Assembly: GCF_034263275.1 (NCBI RefSeq)
Contig: NZ_CP139559.1
Coordinates: 3,286,001 to 3,350,000 of the forward strand
DNA length: 64,000 nt
Reading direction: 5' to 3'
Source of the DNA: Mucilaginibacter sp. cycad4
GTDB lineage: Bacteria > Bacteroidota > Bacteroidia > Sphingobacteriales > Sphingobacteriaceae
Part shown: piece after piece, positions 46,701 to 54,734 of the stretch
Numbering within the stretch: position 1 is the first letter of the stretch
Layout: the number at the start of each line of letters is the position of its first letter
Made by a program: the position numbers and the translations under genes
The notes under the pieces: model-generated
What the model was told of the DNA's origin: nothing
The model's input: only the letters and a program-made list of their open reading frames with translations
Database searches by the model: none

Positions 46701-48481
46701 GGATCAACAATATCAACTCATCTCCAACTTATATTTTTGATACAGACGGCTCACATACCATACCTGTTGGCAACGGCTTCCTTTTCTTTTTCAGGGGAGA
46801 CAGGACAGCTGCCGATCTTGCAACGTCAACAACAGCAAGCTATGTGCCTACCAACACCACTTTAACAACAACAGGCACGTTAAATACAGGCAACATTACT
46901 GTAACAAACTGGTACAGCGGCACAACCAGCCTCTTGTTCAGCAATACTACAGGCAGCCAGGTTAACGGATATAACCTGGTTGGAAACCCTTACGCGGCCA
47001 CCATCAATTGGGAAAAATTTAACCGCAGGGGCACAACAACAACCGTTTCCGCCACATCTTCGATTTATGGGGCAGGTTTCCCGTCGGAGGTATCTTCGGC
47101 TGCAACCTTATCGGCTCCGGGCAAAATATGGGTTTACAACCCAAAAACAAAGCAGTATGCCAGCTACATGCAAAAAGCAACTGCTATATCAACGGCGGAT
47201 ACAACTACCAATATTAATCCCGGCATTTCAAGCGATGGCTATGCAAGTAATATGATAGCCAGCGGGCAGGCCTTTTTTATACAGGCTACGTCAGCTTCGC
47301 AATCATTAACTTTCAGGGAATCGGCGAAATCAACAACGCAACCAACAGCATCAAACCTGATTGCCCTACTAAGTGCCCCTGCTGATAAGGGCTTGCAAAA
47401 ACTGGCTGCCACAGCTGCCGATATGGGCATATTGAAAGCCGCCGAAGCACAATCAGCGGCTTCACAACAAACTTCATCATCATCGGCCGAACCGATATTA
47501 AGGCTGCAAATGATAAAGGATTCCATTAATACCGATGATATTGTGCTTGCATTTAACAACGATGCCGGCACAGCGTTTGAAAACAGTAAAGACGCGGAAG
47601 ACCTGGGTACCAATGGCGCACAGATAGCATTATCGGCCCTGTCAAGCGATAGCGTCAAAACCGTCATCCATCACCGGCCTTTCCCAAAAAAACAACAGGA
47701 GATCATCCCCCTAACGTCTGACGCTTCCGCATCAGGGCCGTATCAATTAAAGTTAAGGGAGCTCAGCAATGTACCTGCCATCTACGAAGTATGGCTTAAG
47801 GATAACTTTACTAAAGATTCGCTGGATCTTAAACACAACAATATCTACAGCTATAATATTGATAAAAGCACTCCGGCTACTTTCGGTAAAAACCGGTTTC
47901 AGCTAATATTGCGCCAATCGCCTGCATTGGGCCTGCGGCTGCTTGATTTTAATGCCATCAAAGCAACGGACGGAGCTAAAACAACCTGGGTTGTTGAAAA
48001 TGAGGCCAACTACACAACGTTTGCGCTGCAAAGAAGCATCGACGCCGGTAATACCTGGGAAGATTTGAAAGTTATACAATCGGAAGGTTTGGGCACCTAC
48101 TCTTATACCGACCCTAACCCGGCTAAAGGCTTAAATAAATACCGTGTTCAGTTAACTGATTTAAACAATGATACCAGCCTGTCAAAAGAATTGCCGTTAA
48201 TGTATGCCAATACAAAAAATAACATAGGCAATAGCCTGCTCTCGATATATCCAAACCCGGTAAAGGAAACGGTAAACTTAACCATAGCGCAATCCAACAC
48301 AGCATCAAATTATAATATCCAATTAACTAACAGTAGCGGTATGATATTGAAGACAGTAAATATCACACAGCTTTACTGGAAAAACAACGTGGCCGGTTTA
48401 GTACCCGGAACATACATTATAAGGGTTATCGATAACAAAACAAAACAGTTGATTGGCACCGGTAAATTTTTAAAACTATAA
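43784..48481 (+). CDS. Giant T9SS-secreted surface protein (type A sorting domain)
   Basis: The protein is about 1565 residues from a TTG at 43784, read as MKTQLRCVLFTGYLLCLISS-VAAQ, a good signal peptide; a more upstream TTG at 43715 adds 23 residues that spoil it, and no ATG is available. Residues about 30-270 look like a LamG/concanavalin-type sandwich (NDFEWNFIYKNNSNTG, RYWLIANDY, GRFQWDNFDMY). About 440-900 are S/T/N/G-rich beta-strand repeats (NITITGN- and GTLTFNGDYTNTGTF-like), followed by NVQRFISGGNSYNRGYRLLSSP and a VEN/YTTFALQRS region. The last ~80 residues (LLSIYPNPVKETVNL to GTYIIRVIDNKTKQLIGTGK) are a T9SS type A sorting domain. It is a probable adhesin or glycan-binding protein, co-transcribed with the small membrane gene 16 bp downstream. 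Confidence 0.9.
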   Translation: MKTQLRCVLFTGYLLCLISSVAAQETSDNLTYYYNNFETSSAGTITSLGATGVGNATRTSSSVTIDASTTSALNGSVSLRSAVPATNAISAIRWDFVGSGTSGSVDLTANDFEWNFIYKNNSNTGPSDPDVMAVGNNTWRYWLIANDYTTNNMQGIYITHTGTTLSLRYRYDNGTFSGHYNELLNATMANDQQTYMIKVQRLKDGRWAIFKDVFVAGMTTAKTLVASSTSTTGGGYSTYYYSYLESTCTTAGRFQWDNFDMYTRVLQFTTTGANGTANNVTQPAYYENESVTLYGLKIISRGNFVINQLVMNTSGAGFEGYFNSSGSLYRSDDSYYSTSSDALISSVTYTGNAIQNYNVGDLITSSGNTDGSYSVPGYYFWTGTVKSQLNYGGSPTGTITVTSINTLTGNGNSSAITYTGPSSNGNIITFANAIDWTGASDNNWNNTGNWSPATVPTSTNVARIGVVSFKNQPIVQSSVPSIASMVFGPLTSTLSGSPSITLTINNTYSLTVNGAITQNHNSSSGDVTTTITGTGNATLSCNSFIVGDNTTPPAPNIFSSPTSNTTTINTTVPVFSITNSLSLNTTSSALGYYALGFLQNYSVNNAAFHLNSGSLTVSNIATTNLNYVNRNDGIVTITNAALVDMDTGTGASTLTLTGNTPLSAATGGTIDFTTGGIGTGLVNYAATSGTQTVYATNDSFIGTNPSNYDNLTLSGAAAKTVDGGALTVSESWATSGGAINLNTNNPVITVTGTWTNSANVTQGSGNIAITGNTTNSAVITGGSGTLTFNGDYTNTGTFTAGTGTVFFSKAGAQSLTDNSTNGTKFNNVTVNGSNTKTMSGTGKFAVSSSGILTMGGTATLAAGGVLTLNSDATGSATVDAIPSGTAITGNVNVQRFISGGNSYNRGYRLLSSPVNTGSPAKVISINYLKNSSWITGTTGTTGGFDKSGNPTIYCFRENIASSQASFTAGNFRGINNINSSPTYIFDTDGSHTIPVGNGFLFFFRGDRTAADLATSTTASYVPTNTTLTTTGTLNTGNITVTNWYSGTTSLLFSNTTGSQVNGYNLVGNPYAATINWEKFNRRGTTTTVSATSSIYGAGFPSEVSSAATLSAPGKIWVYNPKTKQYASYMQKATAISTADTTTNINPGISSDGYASNMIASGQAFFIQATSASQSLTFRESAKSTTQPTASNLIALLSAPADKGLQKLAATAADMGILKAAEAQSAASQQTSSSSAEPILRLQMIKDSINTDDIVLAFNNDAGTAFENSKDAEDLGTNGAQIALSALSSDSVKTVIHHRPFPKKQQEIIPLTSDASASGPYQLKLRELSNVPAIYEVWLKDNFTKDSLDLKHNNIYSYNIDKSTPATFGKNRFQLILRQSPALGLRLLDFNAIKATDGAKTTWVVENEANYTTFALQRSIDAGNTWEDLKVIQSEGLGTYSYTDPNPAKGLNKYRVQLTDLNNDTSLSKELPLMYANTKNNIGNSLLSIYPNPVKETVNLTIAQSNTASNYNIQLTNSSGMILKTVNITQLYWKNNVAGLVPGTYIIRVIDNKTKQLIGTGKFLKL

Positions 48482-48497
48482 TAAACGATTTGCGCAT

Positions 48498-48698
48498 ATG
48501 AAAAAAAAGTTCTTTTTAACCGCTCTTGTTTTTGCGGCCGGCACCTTAAGTTGTTTTGCCCAGTTAGATAATCCCTGTGATAATGCCGACGGCGACGCTA
48601 CCTGCCCGCTTGATACCTGGGTTATTGTTTTAGCTGCAGCTGTATTTACTTTTGCCGCAATTCATTTATACCGCAAACAAAAATCCCTCCAGGCTTAG
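48498..48698 (+). CDS. Small signal-peptide plus membrane-tail protein (CPLDTW type)
   Basis: The protein has 66 residues. A signal peptide (MKKKFFLTALVFAAGTLSCFAQ) is followed by a very short mature part with two Cys (27 and 36) and an acidic stretch (DNADGDATC), then CPLDTW, one hydrophobic helix (about 41-57) and a basic tail (YRKQKSLQA). It starts 16 bp after the giant T9SS protein and shares its terminator. Short proteins of this build are often found next to T9SS-tailed surface proteins in this phylum (from memory), but no function is known to me. The P-(L/I)-D motif before the helix resembles a PID-type sorting tail (inference). Confidence 0.75.
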   Translation: MKKKFFLTALVFAAGTLSCFAQLDNPCDNADGDATCPLDTWVIVLAAAVFTFAAIHLYRKQKSLQA

Positions 48699-48716
48699 CG
48701 CCCAAAGGGATTTTTG
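48680..48716 (+). terminator. Terminator overlapping the end of the small membrane gene
   Basis: AAAATCCCT (48680-48688) pairs with AGGGATTTTT (48706-48715). The left arm lies in the last codons. Confidence 0.75.
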
Positions 48717-48746
48717 CATTAGTTCAATAATTGATCAGTAAATTTC

Positions 48747-49412
48747 TTATGCTTTTTTCATTGGCACCTGCGGCTGTTGTACCTGGTTAAGCTGTAGTTG
48801 CTCAATAATACCGTTAACAACTTTTGGCAATTCTTTTACAGTTTTTTGCGGATTGTGCAGTTCGCCAACACCAAAACCACGCCATACCAATTTGCGCGAT
48901 CTGGTATCCATAATGTCGATAATCAGGGTACCTTCTTTGTAAGGCACGCGGGCATAACCGCCGCCGCCATAACCGTAACCATAAGGGTATCCCCAACCCC
49001 AGCCGCCGTAGCCATAAAACGGACGATAGCCCCAGCCACCGCCCCAACCCCAGCCAAATCCTAAACCAAAGCCCGGGTAACCGCCATAGTAATAAGGATA
49101 AAATTCAGTTTTCATTCCCCGGCCGGTAACTGTAGTATAACTTACCAGCAGATCGGGGTTGTTTTCCTGGAATTTTAACCCTTTGTTTTCCAATGCCGAA
49201 ATAGCCGCATCCTTAACCCTTTCATCAGCCACTTCCTTTTTAACAACTGCGCCGGCTTTATTGGTCATGGTTGCAGGAGGTAGCCAGGCAAATGTACGGT
49301 AAGCGGATAAATCTGTTTTGTTTCGGGCTGCGGTGTAATAATTGTAACTGCTGCAAGCAGACAAGGCGGCCACCAGCAATAACACCAGCCCTGTATTCAT
49401 AGTTTTTTTCAT
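48747..49412 (-). CDS. DUF4136 lipoprotein with Gly/Tyr/Trp-rich insert
   Basis: The protein has 221 residues, with lipobox ALSAC after a signal peptide (MKKTMNTGLVLLLVAALSAC). The N-terminal part (DLSAYRTFAWLPPA...DERVKDAAISALENKGLKFQENNPDLLVSY) and the C-terminal part (EGTLIIDIMDTRSRKLVWRGFGVGEL) form DUF4136. Between them lies an insert (about 110-165) almost wholly of G, Y, W, P and F, such as GFGWGWGGGWGYRPFYGYGG. This looks disordered or sticky. The function is unknown; the family is common in outer-membrane lipoproteins of Bacteroidota and Proteobacteria. Confidence 0.85.
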   Translation of the reverse strand: MKKTMNTGLVLLLVAALSACSSYNYYTAARNKTDLSAYRTFAWLPPATMTNKAGAVVKKEVADERVKDAAISALENKGLKFQENNPDLLVSYTTVTGRGMKTEFYPYYYGGYPGFGLGFGWGWGGGWGYRPFYGYGGWGWGYPYGYGYGGGGYARVPYKEGTLIIDIMDTRSRKLVWRGFGVGELHNPQKTVKELPKVVNGIIEQLQLNQVQQPQVPMKKA

Positions 49413-49648
49413 GACAAATTACTCCCTTTATTTAAAACATTAGACTGTGCAGGAAACAAAGGTTTAAATTAAATAATTATTTATTTAAATGTACCGGGAA
49501 AGCCCGCTTTATCAAAAAGTAACGATGTTTAGCGAAATTGTAACGACGAATAAAATGATTACCAGGCAGGAAAGGCACAAGTAATCCCTGCACGGGCAAC
49601 CTCACAATACTTGCGCCAGTGAGAGACGGCGTGCGTAATACAGGAAAT

Positions 49649-50290
49649 CTATTTGCTTAAGCTAAGCAATTGTGCATAAACCTTTTGGGTAGGTAAGCCA
49701 ACAACATTGGTATAAGAACCTTCAATGCGTTCAATGCCTGTCAGGCCTATCAGTTCCTGGATGCCGTATGATCCTGCCTTGTCAAGCGGCTGATATTTAT
49801 CTACATAATTGCTGATCTCAGCATCAGAAAGTTTGCGGAAGAGCACCTCAGTAAGATCATAAAAATTGTTATAATGCCCTTTATACAGCAAGCATACACC
49901 GGTAATAACCTGGTGTACACGGCCCGATAGCATTTGCAGCATTTCGATAGCATGTGCGCGGGTTTCGGGTTTACCCAGTATGAGGCCGTCAATACAAACT
50001 ATGGTATCGGCAGTAAGCACAACCTCGTCCCCTACTGTTTCGTCAAATGCTTCGGCTTTTTTGCGGGCTATATGCAAGGCCACCTCTGCTGGGGTAAGCC
50101 CATCGGGAAATGACTCATCAACCTCTTTAAGCACAACCCTGAAATCAATATCCATAAGCCTGAGCAGCTCCTGCCGCCTTGGCGATTTTGATGCGAGGAT
50201 TACAGGGGGAATAGCAGCCCCCTCTAAATCTCCCCCGGCAGGGGAGACTTTGTTTGGTATTGTGTTTGTAGCTGATGAATCCATAACCAA
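49649..50290 (-). CDS. maf: Maf-like nucleotide pyrophosphatase
   Basis: The protein has 213 residues. The core starts at PPVILASKSPRRQELL (about 29-44), with the family blocks EVDESFPDG, VVLTADTIVCIDGLILGKPE and GSYGIQELIGL. Maf proteins hydrolyse non-canonical nucleoside triphosphates (dTTP/UTP or modified m5UTP types). The first ~27 residues (to GGDLEGAA) are not family sequence: they come from an in-frame copy of the dispersed GC-rich repeat (50216-50250) plus short flanks. No ATG lies after the repeat, so the longer product is probably made. The kdsC-like gene lies upstream on the same strand. Confidence 0.9.
   Translation of the reverse strand: MVMDSSATNTIPNKVSPAGGDLEGAAIPPVILASKSPRRQELLRLMDIDFRVVLKEVDESFPDGLTPAEVALHIARKKAEAFDETVGDEVVLTADTIVCIDGLILGKPETRAHAIEMLQMLSGRVHQVITGVCLLYKGHYNNFYDLTEVLFRKLSDAEISNYVDKYQPLDKAGSYGIQELIGLTGIERIEGSYTNVVGLPTQKVYAQLLSLSK
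50216..50250. repeat. GC-rich palindromic repeat read in frame in maf
   Basis: AGCCCCCTCTAAATCTCCCC followed by CGGCAGGGGAGACTT encodes K-V-S-P-A-G-G-D-L-E-G-A on the minus strand. Confidence 0.65.
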
Positions 50291-50316
50291 TATATCAAAA
50301 CGGAAAATTATTCATA

Positions 50317-50352
50317 AAGCCCTCCCTACCGGGGAGGATTTGGGTGGGGCCT
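50317..50352. repeat. GC-rich palindromic repeat between maf and the kdsC-like gene
   Basis: AAGCCCTCCCTACCGGGGAG followed by GATTTGGGTGGGGC is a full copy of the family. It reaches the TAG stop of the phosphatase gene on the minus strand. Confidence 0.65.
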
Positions 50353-50872
50353 ACCAGCTATACGCCTGTTTGCTCATCCATTTATCCTGAACCTTGAGCA
50401 CTTTTTCAATGATATCGCGGGCACAGCCTTTGCCGCCGCCATAGGGCGATACGTAGGCGCTAACCGCTTTGATCTCTTCAACAGCATCGGCAGGGCAAAC
50501 AGGCAGGCCTGCAAGCTTCATCACTTCCAGGTCGGGGATATCATCGCCCATGTATAATACATTGGTAGCGATAATGCTTTTTTCTTCAAGATAGATCTTA
50601 AACCTTTGCGATTTGGTATGTGTGCCCATATACACATCCTGGATGCCAAGGCTGTTTAACCTGTACATGGCGCTTTTTGAGCGGCTGCCCGATATTGCGC
50701 AAACATTATACCCGCATTTAACGGCCAGTTGCAGCGCATAACCATCTTTAATATTAAAAGCACGGCTTTGTTCGCCCGCTTCCGTTACAAAAACAGACCC
50801 GTCGGTTAAAACACCATCCACATCAAAAATGAGGGTAGTAATATCTTTTAATTTATTCAGGAATGACTCCAT
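50351..50872 (-). CDS. KdsC-like HAD phosphatase (3-deoxy-manno-octulosonate 8-phosphatase)
   Basis: The protein has 173 residues. HAD motif I is TLIFDVDGVLTDGSVF (about 12-27), motif II is ISGSRS, and the Lys and Asp of motifs III/IV are seen in THTKSQRF and MGDDIPDLEVMKLAG. The absence of a cap domain and the length fit the KdsC subfamily, which releases phosphate from KDO-8-P before KdsB activates it. kdsB itself is at 21.5 kb. The stop codon lies at the edge of a GC-rich repeat. Confidence 0.88.
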   Translation of the reverse strand: MESFLNKLKDITTLIFDVDGVLTDGSVFVTEAGEQSRAFNIKDGYALQLAVKCGYNVCAISGSRSKSAMYRLNSLGIQDVYMGTHTKSQRFKIYLEEKSIIATNVLYMGDDIPDLEVMKLAGLPVCPADAVEEIKAVSAYVSPYGGGKGCARDIIEKVLKVQDKWMSKQAYSW

Positions 50873-51046
50873 TATTTTTTTGATTTCGCCGGTGATTTTA
50901 TGATTTCACCGATTTTTTCTATTGAATTTCACCTGCTATTACAGGTGATTTTCAATGATTCCTTTCGCCTGCAAAATTGATTTAAACCAAGCCAGCAGCT
51001 GTTAAAACCACAGCTTAACTACCTGCTGCTAACTCAAAATTGCCAA
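50873..51046. other. Noncoding stretch with GATTTCACCGG-type words and a hairpin
   Basis: GATTTCGCCGGTGATTTTAT and GATTTCACCGAT are near repeats. TCACCTG / CAGGTGA form a 7-bp stem at about 50927-50946. The stretch may hold the promoter of the minus-strand phosphatase gene. I see no gene. Confidence 0.4.
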
Positions 51047-51289
51047 CTATTGATTATCCCGCCACTCGTATACCCAGGCCGATTGGATCTGCTCCAGGTG
51101 GCCTTCGTTTGATTCGGCACGGGCACCTGCAAAATTAGGCAGGCTCAATACCCACTCCAGCAGTTCGGTAAAACGGATGCGGTATATTTTTGATTCGTCA
51201 AAATCGTCACCAAACTTTTCATAAAGTTCAATGGCAATATCTTCATAATCATTCCAGTGAATTGGCAAGGCAAATTTATTATCGCTCAT
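51047..51289 (-). CDS. iscX: Fe-S cluster assembly protein IscX
   Basis: The 80 residues match the IscX fold: IHWNDYEDIAIELYEKFGDDFDESKIYRIRFTELLEWVLSLPNF, ending LEQIQSAWVYEWRDN. IscX is a small acidic protein that binds IscS and tunes iron delivery. It lies downstream of the ferredoxin gene on the same strand (about 90 bp), in agreement with an Isc role, although iscS and iscU are not in the window. Confidence 0.92.
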   Translation of the reverse strand: MSDNKFALPIHWNDYEDIAIELYEKFGDDFDESKIYRIRFTELLEWVLSLPNFAGARAESNEGHLEQIQSAWVYEWRDNQ

Positions 51290-51380
51290 TTTTATTGATT
51301 TTACGTACTACCCGGGGGTTACGCTAATACGTTGTAAGTTATACGTTTTGTTTGTTGTTTTAAACGGATTAATGCAAATA

Positions 51381-51713
51381 TTAGTGGCCTAAAAACTGCG
51401 ACTGATCAGGCAGGGTAACTTCAATGTCGCCATCAACAATCACGCACTGGCAACCCAGGCGCGAGTTAATACGCGGGTTAACAGCCCTGTCAATAAAATC
51501 CTCTTCCTTATCGGATATCTCCTGGATGTTATCCATCCCCTTATTTACGTAAACATGGCATGTGCTGCACCCGCAAACGCCACCGCAATTGTGCTGTAGT
51601 TCAATGCCGTTCTCCAGGCATACGTCTAATACAGATTCGCCTTCGGCTATAGGTAACTCAATGCTTTCGTGCCCTTTTTCCTCGAAATTGATCTTTATTT
51701 TATAAATGTTCAT
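51381..51713 (-). CDS. fdx: 2Fe-2S ferredoxin, Isc type
   Basis: The 110 residues have the adrenodoxin-like ligand set HNCGGVCGCSTCHVYV (C-x5-C-x2-C, with the extra Cys also seen in E. coli Fdx) and a fourth Cys in SRLGCQC. Together with iscX this suggests electron supply to Fe-S assembly. It starts 19 bp after the DUF2520 gene stop and is probably co-transcribed with it. Confidence 0.92.
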   Translation of the reverse strand: MNIYKIKINFEEKGHESIELPIAEGESVLDVCLENGIELQHNCGGVCGCSTCHVYVNKGMDNIQEISDKEEDFIDRAVNPRINSRLGCQCVIVDGDIEVTLPDQSQFLGH

Positions 51714-51732
51714 TTAAGCAAAAGTAACAAAA

Positions 51733-52515
51733 TTACTCGTCTGCCGTAAGCCCTTTATTGTTTTTGATAATACCCTGACTTAATAAAGTATAAACTTCCT
51801 GTAACATAGGCATATCGCCCAGCATCTGCATGTGCACAGCCATAGTACCCTCATCATTACGTACCGCCGGACCGGTTTGTACGTTGCGGGGTTCCTGTTC
51901 AAGTACCTTTTGGGCAGTTTCCAGGATCAGGGGGCGCAGCATGTTAAACTCCATTTGATTTTGTGCAAGCAGGTCCTGGGCAACCCCGTACAAATAATTG
52001 GGAAAATTACAGGCAAATACCGCTGCGAGGTGCAATATTTTGCGCCGGGCGGAGTTAACGCTATATACATGATTACTGATGGTAAATGCCAGCTGCTTTA
52101 AATCAGCAAGTATACCATCATCAGCACCTTCAAGACAGAGCGGGACAGATCTGAAATCAACCTCTCTTATCTTGCTAAACGTTTGCAGGGGATAAAACAC
52201 ACCGGCATTCGGGGTAAAAGCCAGCAAACTGTTCAAATCGGTTGAACCCGATGTATGTACTATTAGCTTTTTATGGGCCGACAATGCTTTAACAACAGTA
52301 GTTATAGCATCGTCCTTAACCGAAACAACAAATAATCCGGTATCAGGATTAATATTGCCGAGGTTGTCAATAGCTTCGGCACCTACATGGTAGGCCAGCA
52401 GCGCGGCATGCTGCATGTTGCGGCTAAATACCTGTACAATACGGTGACCGGCATTTTTAAAAGCTGCCGCCATATGCGTAGCAACGTTGCCCGAGCCTAT
52501 TATGGTAATGTTCAT
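51733..52515 (-). CDS. Rossmann-like DUF2520 oxidoreductase
   Basis: The protein has 260 residues. The N-terminal NAD(P)-binding motif ITIIGSGNVATHMAAAFKNAGH (GxGxxA/T) is followed by a Rossmann domain (to about 125) and a helical DUF2520 domain (about 130-250) with AVFACNFPNYLYGVAQDLL and QTGPAVRNDEGTMAVHMQML. This resembles ketopantoate reductase/pyrroline-5-carboxylate reductase relatives, but the substrate is unknown. It is upstream of ferredoxin on the same strand. Confidence 0.85.
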   Translation of the reverse strand: MNITIIGSGNVATHMAAAFKNAGHRIVQVFSRNMQHAALLAYHVGAEAIDNLGNINPDTGLFVVSVKDDAITTVVKALSAHKKLIVHTSGSTDLNSLLAFTPNAGVFYPLQTFSKIREVDFRSVPLCLEGADDGILADLKQLAFTISNHVYSVNSARRKILHLAAVFACNFPNYLYGVAQDLLAQNQMEFNMLRPLILETAQKVLEQEPRNVQTGPAVRNDEGTMAVHMQMLGDMPMLQEVYTLLSQGIIKNNKGLTADE

Positions 52516-52597
52516 ATTATCTTTACAATGGGATAAATTATTTAACTAACTGTAGTATAAATATTTCTGTATTTTAGGAACCAACATCTAATACCGC

Positions 52598-53518
52598 ATG
52601 AAAATACTTAAAGTAAGCATAATAATTGTGATATTTCTTGTCGGAGCTACCTCTTTGATCCTTTACGGCTTCTATAGATATAACAATAAGGAAAACAAAA
52701 CCCTAACCGATGCCGGCCGCAAAAACATTTCCGGAAGTTTCATTAAATTAAGCCAGGGCATAACCCACTACCAGCTTGAAGGCCCCGATAGCGCTCAGGT
52801 TATTATACTTGTTCACGGTTTTAGTGTGCCTTATTATATATGGGACCCCACCTATGATTATCTTGTAAAAAAGGGCTACAAAGTGTTACGCTATGATATG
52901 TACGGCCGCGGCTATTCAGACAGGCCCGATGTGCCTTATAACCAGGAGCTTTACAACACGCAACTGCTCGATCTTATTAATCAACTTAAGTTAAGCGGAA
53001 AAATAAATTTAGCAGGTGTATCATTTGGCGGCGCGGTAATAACAAACTTTACCTGTAGTCACCCCGATCTTGTTAATAAAGTAATCCTTGTCGACCCCGT
53101 ATATGAACAAAAAAAACCGGTAGCTCCGCAATATTTCACTCTTTATAACGAAGCTGTGAACTCCGACGAAAGGGCGAAAGGACAAACAACAGATTTCCTT
53201 TATCCGAAAAACCACGCCGGATGGGTAAGCCGTTACCTCCCCCAAATGGAGTATAAAGGGTTTAGAAATGCACTGGTTTCAACCCTGTATAATTACAATC
53301 AAAACGGCCTCCAAAGTAATACCTGCCTCAACAGTGCCGGTAAAAACGTATTGCTGATATGGGGTAAAGCTGATAAAACCTTGCCCATACGTTTTAGTGA
53401 CTCCATCCGCAGCGTATTGAAAACCGATTTTTTCCCTGTTGATGGAGCTGCACATTTACCCATGATTGAAAAAGCCGATACCGTGAATGCTAAGATCCTT
53501 TCGTTTTTGAAGGGGTAA
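52598..53518 (+). CDS. Alpha/beta hydrolase, membrane-anchored or secreted
   Basis: The protein has 306 residues with an N-terminal hydrophobic helix (about 5-26) that may be an anchor or signal. The hydrolase domain shows VIILVHGFSVPYYIWD (oxyanion region), the nucleophile elbow GVSFGGA (Ser about 142), an Asp in WGKADKTLP and a His in DGAAHLPM. This is the classical catalytic triad order. The substrate is unknown. It is a single-gene unit. Confidence 0.88.
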   Translation: MKILKVSIIIVIFLVGATSLILYGFYRYNNKENKTLTDAGRKNISGSFIKLSQGITHYQLEGPDSAQVIILVHGFSVPYYIWDPTYDYLVKKGYKVLRYDMYGRGYSDRPDVPYNQELYNTQLLDLINQLKLSGKINLAGVSFGGAVITNFTCSHPDLVNKVILVDPVYEQKKPVAPQYFTLYNEAVNSDERAKGQTTDFLYPKNHAGWVSRYLPQMEYKGFRNALVSTLYNYNQNGLQSNTCLNSAGKNVLLIWGKADKTLPIRFSDSIRSVLKTDFFPVDGAAHLPMIEKADTVNAKILSFLKG

Positions 53519-53578
53519 GATAAAGATTATTCCTTAAGCCAATTGTATGTATTATGAAAGAAGAAGACATATAAGACC

Positions 53579-53608
53579 GTCATTGCGAGGCACGAAGCAA
53601 TCGCGAAC
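53579..53608. repeat. Half REP element CGTCATTGCGAGG
   Basis: CGTCATTGCGAGGCACGAAG followed by CAATCGCG is the left half of the REP found complete at 57737-57818. It lies 60 bp past the alpha/beta hydrolase stop; the right half is missing. Confidence 0.6.
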
Positions 53609-53765
53609 TGTAAAGAGCGGCTTTGTAAGGAAGGGATTATTAATAATTATAATTTGATTTTATAGGTATTAATGAGCTCCCTTGGATTAGTTGCCTTCGT
53701 CCCTTGTAATAACACAACAATAAGTTATTGATTATTAAGCACATTTTCGATTCATTTTATTACAT

Positions 53766-53903
53766 GGCGTTCCCGTTAGCTAACGGGCCGGGCTTTCCGT
53801 TACAAGTCCTCGCTTTACCCACGCACAAACCAAGTGCACGCTCCGGGCTTTTCACTGCAACCCCTAAGGCGGCCCCGCGCACCATCGCTAAAATGTATTT
53901 TAC
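53766..53903 (-). repeat. ~140-bp dispersed, possibly structured repeat, copy 2
   Basis: The minus-strand reading aligns end to end with 10039-10179, including the perfect palindrome CCCGTTAGCTAACGGG (53772-53787), the twin G(G/A)AAAGCCCGG motif and the AT-rich boundary GTAAAATACATTTTA. The central variable part here can form GTGCAC / GTGCGT pairing. Some substitutions between copies keep the pairing, which hints at RNA or DNA structure. Confidence 0.75.
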
Positions 53904-54014
53904 CCCCATCACGATTTTTTCCAGGGTTTCCGTTGTAGATACTTACAATTGACACGATGGATATATATATCATCTTGCATTTATAACCGCCGGATTGGGG
54001 CACTTATAACAGCT

Positions 54015-54725
54015 TTAGTTCTTTTCCGCCCAATCAATCCCTTTAGCAAGCTCCGCCCTGCTAAACTCAATATGCACTACCTTCCTCTTTTTATTATTGG
54101 TAGTACGGTTTGACGCATGCATAAGCAATGGCCTCATGATCATCACACCGCCGGCATGTACATTGCAGCTTACTTCAGTTTCCTGTTGCCAGTCGATGTT
54201 TTCAGGACGATAGATCTCTTTGAGATGTGAACCCGGCAGCACTTTCAGGGCGCCGTTACCTTCACCGGTATCATCAAGATGGATGCGGATAGTGAAGTTG
54301 TCCTCCAGCACCTTTAGAGGCGGTTGCACTGCAAATTGGTTATGTTTAACCGTCCAGGGGCCGTAGCCTGTTATCTCAATCTTTTTATCAACAGAAATGG
54401 TCAGGTCCTGGTGCCAGGCTACAAACCAGTTGGACGATTCGGGTTTATCGAAATAGATGGATTTAACAGCGAAATATCCCTCACCAAAAATATTGGAGAT
54501 AATGCTTTTTAGCCTGTCATTAAATAAAAGAGGAGCAACACCCGGAACGGCTTTAAGAAACTGCCTTATAGCAAATACGTCAGCCGTTTGACGAAACGGC
54601 GGGCCTGATCTGTCGGCGGATTCAATGGCGTTGATAATGGCATTAACTTCGGCACCGGTATAAATATCCTCTACTACGGTAAATCCGTCATGAGCTATAT
54701 TATTCCGGTGCCCAATAATATCCAC
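54015..54725 (-). CDS. Phytanoyl-CoA dioxygenase (PhyH) family protein
   Basis: The protein has 236 residues. The iron-binding His and Asp are in AWHQDLTIS, the second His in PLLMHASNRT, and the 2-oxoglutarate Arg soon after (RTTNNKKRKVVHIEFSR). These are the marks of Fe(II)/2-oxoglutarate dioxygenases of the PhyH group. It begins 9 bp after the ccmF stop on the same strand, so it is at the end of the cytochrome maturation operon. No link to haem is known; the substrate is unknown. Confidence 0.85.
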   Translation of the reverse strand: MDIIGHRNNIAHDGFTVVEDIYTGAEVNAIINAIESADRSGPPFRQTADVFAIRQFLKAVPGVAPLLFNDRLKSIISNIFGEGYFAVKSIYFDKPESSNWFVAWHQDLTISVDKKIEITGYGPWTVKHNQFAVQPPLKVLEDNFTIRIHLDDTGEGNGALKVLPGSHLKEIYRPENIDWQQETEVSCNVHAGGVMIMRPLLMHASNRTTNNKKRKVVHIEFSRAELAKGIDWAEKN

Positions 54726-54734
54726 CTAACAAAT

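Noticed and set aside
47239..47667. Minus-strand 142-residue frame within the giant T9SS gene
   Set aside because: It is a shadow of a Ser/Ala-rich coding stretch.
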